A stretch of DNA of 10,650 nucleotides from JAIRTY01 sp050257395. Lineage in GTDB: Bacteria > Actinomycetota > Actinomycetes > Streptosporangiales > Streptosporangiaceae. The stretch is taken from contig JBLMWU010000346.1 of the NCBI GenBank assembly GCA_050257395.1, positions 1 to 10,650 on the forward strand, given 5' to 3'. Position numbers and translations under genes: made by a program. Each line of letters starts with the position of its first letter. Within the stretch, counting starts at the first letter, position 1. This document shows, piece after piece, positions 6,186-10,650 of this stretch. The notes below the pieces were generated by a model. That model made no database searches, was not told the DNA's origin, and was given only the letters and a program-made list of their open reading frames with translations.

Positions 6186-7355
6186 ATGGACCCCCTGCTC
6201 GGCACCTGCTCGCTCCCCCGCCTCCGGCAGCGCACCGGGTTCAAGTGGCGCACCTACCCCGGCGATGTGCTGCCCGCGTTCGTGGCGGAGATGGATTTCG
6301 ACCTCGCGGAGCCGGTCATCGGGGCGGTGACCAGCGCGCTGGCTGCCAGCGACTGCGGCTACGCGCACAAGGGCCAGCTGGGGGAGGCGTTCGCGCAGTT
6401 CGCCGCCGCCCGGCTGGGCTGGTCGCCCGATCCGGCGCTGGTGTTCGCCATCCCGGACGTGATGACCGGGCTGGCCGAGGTGATCATGGCGGTCACCCCG
6501 CCCGGCGCCGGCATCGTCATCAACCCGCCGGTGTACCCGCCGTTCTGGTTCCGGTTCGGCTTCGCCGGGCGCCGGATCATCGAGGCGCCGCTGGCGCGCG
6601 ACGAGACCGGCCGCTACGACCTCGACCCCGCCGCCATCGACGCGGCACTCAGCCAGCCCGGCGCCGCCGCCTATCTGCTGTGCAGCCCGCACAACCCGAC
6701 CGGGAACGTGTGGTCCCGCAGCCAGCTGGAGATGGTCGCGGACCTGTGCCAGCGGCACGGCGCGGTGCTGCTGGTGGATGAGATCCACGCGCCGCTGGTG
6801 CTGCCCGGCGCCCGGCACGTCCCGTTCCTCTCGATCGACCATGAGCTGACGCCGCGGTCGTTCGTGTTCACGTCGGCGACCAAGGGCTGGAACATCCCCG
6901 GGCTCAAGTGCGGCCTCGCCATTGCTGGCTCGGCCGGTGGCGCGGCCCTGCTCGCCGAGCGCTGGGAGGCGCTGCTCGCCGCGCACCTGGGCGTGCTGGC
7001 GTCGGTGGCCGCCTTCACCAGCGGCGGGCCGTGGCTGGACGCGGTGGTCGCCCAGCTCGGCGAGAACCGGGGCGTGCTGCAGCGGCTGCTGGCCGCCCGG
7101 CTGCCGCAGGTCGGCTACCTGACGCCGCAGGCGAGCTTCCTGGCCTGGCTGGACTGCCGGGAGCTGGGGCTCGGCGCGGACCCGTCGCAGGCGTTCCTGG
7201 CCCGGGGAAAGGTGGCGGTCACCCCGGGCACGGACTTCGGGCGCCAGGGGGAGGGCTTCGTCCGGCTCAACATCGGCACCTCACCCGCGCTGATCGAAGA
7301 GGCGGTCAGGCGGCTGTCGGCCGCGGTCGCGGACGGCCCGGCCGCGGGCCGGTAG
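6186..7355 (+). CDS. MalY/PatB-type PLP-dependent aminotransferase-fold C-S lyase
   Basis: A 389-residue fold-type I pyridoxal-phosphate enzyme of the MalY/PatB group, which mostly act as cystathionine beta-lyases or cysteine-S-conjugate beta-lyases, giving a thiol, pyruvate and ammonia. Typical landmarks are RTGFKW (16-21), AEMDF (34-38), NPPVYPPF (113-120) with the ring-stacking Tyr117, SPHNPTG (167-173), DEIHAPLV (198-205) with Asp198, SATKGWNIPGLK (230-241) with the Schiff-base Lys233, and VRLNIGTS (359-366) with the carboxylate-binding Arg360. All catalytic residues are present and the length is normal. It starts 10 bp after the tetR stop with no Shine-Dalgarno sequence, so it is either leaderless from TAGCAT at 6173 or read through from the operon. 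Substrate is not determined; an aminotransferase acting on another amino acid remains possible. Confidence 0.85.
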   Translation: MDPLLGTCSLPRLRQRTGFKWRTYPGDVLPAFVAEMDFDLAEPVIGAVTSALAASDCGYAHKGQLGEAFAQFAAARLGWSPDPALVFAIPDVMTGLAEVIMAVTPPGAGIVINPPVYPPFWFRFGFAGRRIIEAPLARDETGRYDLDPAAIDAALSQPGAAAYLLCSPHNPTGNVWSRSQLEMVADLCQRHGAVLLVDEIHAPLVLPGARHVPFLSIDHELTPRSFVFTSATKGWNIPGLKCGLAIAGSAGGAALLAERWEALLAAHLGVLASVAAFTSGGPWLDAVVAQLGENRGVLQRLLAARLPQVGYLTPQASFLAWLDCRELGLGADPSQAFLARGKVAVTPGTDFGRQGEGFVRLNIGTSPALIEEAVRRLSAAVADGPAAGR

Positions 7356-7418
7356 CTGGCGCAGCCTCGCGGCGGGTGCGGCGCCGGCCACGCGTCTTTT
7401 CGTTGCCCTGTCGCCGGG

Positions 7419-7889
7419 TCAGGCGGGAAGGCCGGCCCGCAGCAGGTCGCGGGTGATCTCGGCGTGCCCGAGGTGCTGGCACAGCTCCTCCATGACGTGC
7501 AGCAGGGCGTGGCCCTGCGAGGTCATGTCCAGGTCGCCCGGGCCGGTGGTGGGATGGGTGCCGCGCGGGGGCGCGGCTGGGTCCGCGGTGGCGATGTCCG
7601 CCCGGAACCGGCGCTTGGCCTCCTGCGCCGCGGCGGCCAGTTCCGCGACCGGCCCGGCGGAGACGAACTCGGCGTCCCGGTCGCGCTCCACCGCCCGGCC
7701 AGCCACCACGTGGCCGCCCCAGTACTCCATCACGCCCAGGCAGTGCCGCAGCAGCACGTAGGGGGAGTTGGCGCCGGGCAGGCCCGGGCGCCGGTTGGCG
7801 GCCTCGTCGCCGAGCTCCAGCACGATGCCGGTCAGCGAGTCCACGGCCTGGTCCACATAGCTGGCTACCGCAGTCACCGGGATTCCCAT
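7419..7889 (-). CDS. DinB/DUF664-family putative thiol S-transferase
   Basis: A 156-residue four-helix protein of the DinB superfamily, closest in pattern to DUF664. Recognisable blocks are the first helix YVDQAVDSLTGIVLELGDE (11-29), SPYVLLRHCLGVMEYWGGH (42-60) with His49, and HVMEELCQHLGHAEITRDLL (131-150) with His131, His139 and His142. The histidines are candidate metal ligands. Characterised DinB relatives in actinobacteria include metal-dependent, mycothiol-using transferases and isomerases; this protein's substrate is unknown. The ATG at 7889 follows a GGCGGG without usual spacing and a weak GATGAT box sits 6 bp upstream, so the transcript may be leaderless. It converges with the MalY-like gene (63-bp gap) and diverges from the microprotein gene. 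Confidence 0.8.
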   Translation of the reverse strand: MGIPVTAVASYVDQAVDSLTGIVLELGDEAANRRPGLPGANSPYVLLRHCLGVMEYWGGHVVAGRAVERDRDAEFVSAGPVAELAAAAQEAKRRFRADIATADPAAPPRGTHPTTGPGDLDMTSQGHALLHVMEELCQHLGHAEITRDLLRAGLPA

Positions 7890-7986
7890 CCCGCCATCAT
7901 CGCCCAGCGCGGGGTGGCGCGGGGCGCTGGCGGGTAATGACGGGGGGTGGGCACAGTGGGGTGCCCGTTCGGGGGGAGGCCAGCCG

Positions 7987-8082
7987 ATGAAGTGGTGGAA
8001 GCTCGCGCTCGGGATGGCGGCACTGGGGGGCGCGGCGATGCTGATCGCCAGCCGTGCCCCGCGGATGCGGCGGCGCGGCTGA
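7987..8082 (+). CDS. 31-residue single-helix membrane microprotein
   Basis: This short ORF is preceded by GGGGGGAGG (7971-7979), one of the best Shine-Dalgarno matches in the window, 7 bases before the ATG. The product starts MKWWK, continues with a hydrophobic helix of about 17 residues (6-22) and ends in a strongly basic tail, RAPRMRRRG. It has the look of a single-pass inner-membrane microprotein with a cytoplasmic Arg-rich end. Actinobacteria contain several families of such proteins (for example DUF6893), but I cannot assign it to one. Function is unknown; it could be an accessory peptide or a small hydrophobic toxin-like peptide. A strong hairpin starts 7 bases after the stop, so it may be a stand-alone transcript. 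Confidence 0.6.
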   Translation: MKWWKLALGMAALGGAAMLIASRAPRMRRRG

Positions 8083-8088
8083 CGGCCG

Positions 8089-8131
8089 GAGCCCTGGCTC
8101 CCGGGGGCAGGTGCCCGGCGAGCCAGGGCTC
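8089..8131 (+). terminator. Strong hairpin after the microprotein gene
   Basis: GAGCCCTGGCTC (8089-8100) and GAGCCAGGGCTC (8120-8131) are exact 12-bp inverted repeats. The intervening 19 bases pair further (CCGGG 8101-8105 with CCCGG 8114-8118), giving a stem of about 17 bp with one unpaired C. No T run follows. Hairpin terminators without a U tract are frequent in high-GC actinobacteria, so termination of the microprotein transcript is the most likely role. A protein-binding site or a structured RNA is possible. Confidence 0.6.
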
Positions 8132-8199
8132 ACCACCCGGCGGGGGGCGGCGGTGCGCACGCTGGCAGGTTTCGGGGGACATTGGAGGGAATTTCCGTT

Positions 8200-8253
8200 A
8201 TGCCACGAATGTCCTATCTAGGCAGCGCGCGCACACCATGTAAGTCTGGGTAA
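8200..8253 (+). CDS. Possible 17-residue leader peptide (uORF)
   Basis: An ATG at 8200 opens a 17-codon frame, MPRMSYLGSARTPCKSG, ending at TAA (8251-8253), 35 bases before the start of the GCS2-type ligase. GGAGGG (8184-8189) lies 10 bases upstream, slightly long but workable. The frame lies in an A/T-richer island and contains one Cys codon near its end. A leader peptide sensing translation, perhaps cysteine supply, would suit the downstream gene, but the ORF is short enough to arise by chance. No clear promoter was found in the 157 bp between the hairpin and the ligase gene. Confidence 0.25.
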   Translation: MPRMSYLGSARTPCKSG

Positions 8254-8288
8254 GAGGCCAGAGCAGGGCCGCGCCGCGGAGGGGCCGC

Positions 8289-9767
8289 ATGGGCAGGGAC
8301 GTTCCCGCGATCACCGTCAGCCAGCAGGACCGGCGTCTTTACCGCGAGAAAGTCCGCAGATGCCTGGATGTCTTCGCGCGGATGCTGCAGGAGTCGCGGT
8401 TCACCGAGGGGACCCAGCAGGTCGGCCTGGAGATCGAGTTCAGCCTGGTCGATGAGTCCGGGGCACCCGCCATGCGCAACGCCGAGGTGCTGGAGGCCAT
8501 CGGCGACCCGCACTGGGCGCCCGAGCTGGGCCTGTTCAACATCGAGGTCAACCTGCCGCCCCGGCCGATGGCCGGGGGCGCCCTGGCCGAGCTGGCCGGG
8601 GCCCTCGCGACCGGCGTCGGCGAGGCGGATCAGCGCGCGCAGATGGCGGGTTGCCGGCTGGCGATGATCGGCATCCTGCCCACCCTGCGGGAGCATGACG
8701 CCATCGAGGAGGCGATGTCGCCCAACCCCCGCTACCGGCTGCTCAACGAGCAGATGTGCGCCGCGCGCGGGGAGGAGATGCGGCTGTGCATCGAGGGCCC
8801 CGAGCGGCTGGTGGCCCACCTCGGCAGCATCATGGCGGAGGCGGCCGCCACCAGCGTCCAGTGCCATCTGCAGGTCACCCCGGAGCAGTTCGGCAGCTAC
8901 TGGAACGCCGCCCAGGCGGTGGCCGGCGTGCAGGTGGCGCTGGGCGCCAACTCGCCGTTCCTGTTCGGCCGGGAGCTGTGGCAGGAGACCAGGATCGCGC
9001 TGTTCCAGCAGGCCGTCGACACCCGCTCCGACGAGCTGCAGGCGCAGGGGGTGCGGCCGCGGGTCTGGTTCGGCGAGCGGTGGATCACCTCGGTGTTCGA
9101 CCTGTTCGAGGAGAACCTGCGCTACTTCCCGGCGCTGCTGCCGCTGTGCGAGGACGAGGACCCGGTCGCCGAGCTGGAACGGGGCCGCACCCCCGGGCTG
9201 GCGGAGCTCACCCTGCACAACGGCACCGTGTACCGGTGGAACCGGCCCGTCTACGCGGTGGAGGACGGGGTACCGCACCTGCGGGTGGAGAACCGGGTGC
9301 TGCCGGCCGGCCCCACCGTGACCGACATCCTGGCCAACGCGGCCTTCTACTACGGCCTGGTGCACACCCTGGCAGAGGCGGAACGGCCGATCTGGAGCCA
9401 GATGTCGTTCGCCGCGGCCCGGGACAACCTGCTGGAAGCCGCCCGGCACGGGATCGACGCCAACGTGTACTGGCCCGGCCTGGGCGAGGTCCCGGTGGTG
9501 GAGCTGACCCTGCGGCGGCTGCTGCCGCTGGCCCGGGAAGGGCTGCGCCGGTGGCAGGTGGACAGCCGCGACGCCGACCGGATGCTGGACGTGATCGAGC
9601 ACCGCTGCCTGACCCGGCGCACCGGGGCGACCTGGCAGGCTGAGACCGTGCACGCGCTGGAGGAGCGCAGCGGCCTGAGCCGCAGCGCGGCGCTGCACGA
9701 GATGACCCAGCTCTACCTGAAGCTGATGCACACCGGCGAGCCGGTGCACACCTGGCCGGTGGACTGA
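8289..9767 (+). CDS. Glutamate-cysteine ligase family (GCS2) protein
   Basis: A 492-residue ATP-dependent carboxylate-amine ligase of the GCS2 family. Characteristic blocks are GLEIEFSLVD (46-55), ELGLFNIEVNLPP (79-91), QCHLQV (191-196), ANSPFLFG (220-227), LHNGTVYRWNRP (309-320) and the Glu/Arg-rich RVENRVLPAGPT (332-343). These form the glutamate-, metal- and ATP-binding core of glutamate-cysteine ligases. At 492 residues it is longer than the YbdK type (about 370) and than EgtA, and belongs to a longer actinobacterial subgroup whose reaction is, to my knowledge, not firmly established. Gamma-glutamyl-cysteine formation is plausible, but most actinomycetes use mycothiol rather than glutathione, so another amine partner is possible. 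GGAGGGG (8278-8284) four bases upstream fixes the ATG. The gene is monocistronic here and converges with the LmbE-like gene. Confidence 0.85.
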   Translation: MGRDVPAITVSQQDRRLYREKVRRCLDVFARMLQESRFTEGTQQVGLEIEFSLVDESGAPAMRNAEVLEAIGDPHWAPELGLFNIEVNLPPRPMAGGALAELAGALATGVGEADQRAQMAGCRLAMIGILPTLREHDAIEEAMSPNPRYRLLNEQMCAARGEEMRLCIEGPERLVAHLGSIMAEAAATSVQCHLQVTPEQFGSYWNAAQAVAGVQVALGANSPFLFGRELWQETRIALFQQAVDTRSDELQAQGVRPRVWFGERWITSVFDLFEENLRYFPALLPLCEDEDPVAELERGRTPGLAELTLHNGTVYRWNRPVYAVEDGVPHLRVENRVLPAGPTVTDILANAAFYYGLVHTLAEAERPIWSQMSFAAARDNLLEAARHGIDANVYWPGLGEVPVVELTLRRLLPLAREGLRRWQVDSRDADRMLDVIEHRCLTRRTGATWQAETVHALEERSGLSRSAALHEMTQLYLKLMHTGEPVHTWPVD

Positions 9768-9786
9768 GCCGGCCGCGCGGCCCGGC
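9768..9786. terminator. Candidate bidirectional terminator
   Basis: The 24-bp gap between two convergent stop codons is almost filled by a GC-only dyad: GCCGGCCGC pairs with GCGGCCCGGC apart from one bulged base, with a tight GCGC turn. There is no T run on either side. Position between convergent genes supports a shared terminator. Confidence 0.4.
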
Positions 9787-9791
9787 GGCGG

Positions 9792-10493
9792 TCAGGCCGG
9801 GTAGCGGCGCAGCCCCACGGCGTACTCGCAGCCCGCGGCCAGGCCGGTGTACCCGGCCATGTTGCGCAGGAACTCGTCAGCGTCGAAGTCGCGGCCCAGC
9901 CCGTCGATGTACACCTTGTGCTCGCGCAGCGACGCGATCCCCGCGTCGATGGTGGCGGTGACGTCGACGAAATGGGTCGGGTCGGTGACCCCGGCCACGT
10001 AGATGGCCTTGATGCCCCGCCAGGCCTCGCCCGCGTCCGGGAACACCCATGAGTTCGCCGCGTCCCGGCACGCGTCCAGGGTGGCCAGCCCGACCGCCCG
10101 GTGGTCGGCGTGGTTGACCGGGCCCTCCTCGCCCCAGGTCAGGTCGGCGTTCATGGTGACCACGATGTCAGGGCGGAGCTGGCGGAGCGCCGCGGCGATG
10201 TCGCGGCGCAGCGCGACCCCGTACTCCACCAGGCCGTCCGGGTGGCCGAGGAACTCCACCTCGGTCACGCCGACCACGGCGGCGCTGCGCCGTTCCTCGT
10301 CCATCCGCAGCGGGGCCACCACGTCCGGCGCCATGCCCTCGATGCCGGCCTCACCCTTGGTGGCGAGCACGTAGGAGACGTGCCGCCCCTGGCCGGTCCA
10401 GCGGGCGATGGCGGCGGCCACGCCGTACTCCAGGTCGTCGGGGTGGGCGACCACCGCGACCGCCCGCTTCCAGTCCTCCGGCATCGGCTCCAT
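9792..10493 (-). CDS. LmbE/PIG-L family deacetylase
   Basis: A 233-residue zinc-dependent de-N-acetylase or amidase of the LmbE/PIG-L superfamily, whose members include MshB and Mca (mycothiol) and BshB (bacillithiol). VVAHPDDLEYG (14-24) contains the zinc ligands His17 and Asp20 and the probable catalytic base Asp19. NHADHRAVG (127-135) supplies the third ligand, most likely His131. TMNAD (113-117) and GHPDG (83-87) are also family-typical. Its AHPDDLEYG block is nearer to generic LmbE proteins than to the AHPDDE of MshB/Mca, so the substrate, a GlcNAc-type sugar or an amide, is left open. AGGAGG (10503-10498) stands four bases before the ATG at 10493 and fixes this start. An open frame reaching 10643 is Gly/Arg/Cys-rich and looks non-coding. 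Confidence 0.88.
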   Translation of the reverse strand: MEPMPEDWKRAVAVVAHPDDLEYGVAAAIARWTGQGRHVSYVLATKGEAGIEGMAPDVVAPLRMDEERRSAAVVGVTEVEFLGHPDGLVEYGVALRRDIAAALRQLRPDIVVTMNADLTWGEEGPVNHADHRAVGLATLDACRDAANSWVFPDAGEAWRGIKAIYVAGVTDPTHFVDVTATIDAGIASLREHKVYIDGLGRDFDADEFLRNMAGYTGLAAGCEYAVGLRRYPA

Positions 10494-10650
10494 CGCGCCT
10501 CCTGGTCGGTCCCGGCAGCGCCGGCTCGCGCCGCACCCGGACACCATCTGCAAGCGGCACCGGGCCGGCGGCATTCCCGCCTCTTCCTCACCGCCACCGC
10601 CGCACCCGGTCCAGGTGCCGCAACAGCGGGCCCGGGCCGCCATCCGGCGG
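10494..10650. other. Upstream region of the deacetylase gene, window edge
   Basis: Apart from the ribosome binding site at 10498-10503, nothing recognisable was found. Frames through this stretch have unnatural composition, and no -10/-35 pair for the minus-strand gene stands out. Its promoter may lie beyond the window. Confidence 0.4.

Noticed and set aside
7356..7418. Terminator between the MalY-like and DinB genes
   Set aside because: A TCTTTT run is present (7395-7400) and a GGCGC/GCGCC pair exists, but the stem is only 5 bp with an 18-nt loop and not next to the T run.
8214..9749. Long minus-strand ORF antisense to the GCS2 ligase gene
   Set aside because: His/Gln/Arg-rich translation typical of an antisense frame in high-GC DNA; the plus strand carries clear GCS2 motifs.
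10494..10643. Fifty-residue N-terminal extension of the LmbE-like protein
   Set aside because: The composition is Gly/Arg/Cys-rich and unlike the family, and AGGAGG lies four bases before the ATG at 10493.

Overview
The window reads as chromosomal DNA from a very high-GC actinomycete. Coding regions use G or C at almost every third codon position, GTG starts and overlapping stop/start codons occur, Shine-Dalgarno sequences are GGAGG-like, and the families present (DinB/DUF664, a large GCS2 ligase, LmbE/PIG-L deacetylase) are typical of Actinomycetota. No rRNA, tRNA, CRISPR array or insertion sequence was seen. The genus cannot be read from the sequence.

Layout. Bases 1-211 are a less GC-rich edge followed by a degenerate repeat tract. 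A minus-strand gene (212-1993) encodes a 593-aa multi-pass membrane protein with a GT-C glycosyltransferase-like layout. A 314-bp gap holds its leader and, on the other strand, a strong promoter (TTGACG, 18 bp, TAGAAT) overlapped by a perfect 6+6 inverted repeat and a third half-site. That promoter drives a tightly overlapped plus-strand operon: an ABC-2 permease (2308-3402), an ATPase with two fused nucleotide-binding domains (3399-5366, GTGA overlap), and a TetR-type repressor (5363-6175, ATGA overlap). A MalY/PatB-like PLP enzyme (6186-7355) follows 10 bp later and looks leaderless from its own -10 box. A DinB/DUF664 gene lies convergently (7419-7889, minus). Next come a 31-aa one-helix microprotein with a strong Shine-Dalgarno sequence (7987-8082), a large hairpin, a possible 17-codon leader ORF, a glutamate-cysteine-ligase-family gene (8289-9767), and a convergent LmbE/PIG-L deacetylase (9792-10493, minus).

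How the parts fit. The central operon is a self-contained, probably TetR-controlled exporter. The fused ATPase is the most striking element. NBD1 keeps the LSGGM signature and Walker B but has Arg for the Walker A Lys and lacks the Q-loop Gln and switch His. NBD2 keeps Walker A, Q-loop, Walker B and His but has LPLGV where the signature should be. Paired head to tail, the two halves would form one complete ATP site and one dead site. The layout resembles the RbbA/YbhF tandem-NBD exporters of Gram-negatives, but here there is one separate permease and no membrane-fusion protein. The flanking enzymes (C-S lyase-like, DinB/DUF664, gamma-glutamyl-cysteine-ligase-like, LmbE-like) share a loose thiol or S-conjugate theme. 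This is an inference from neighbourhood only, since they are on different strands and in separate transcription units.
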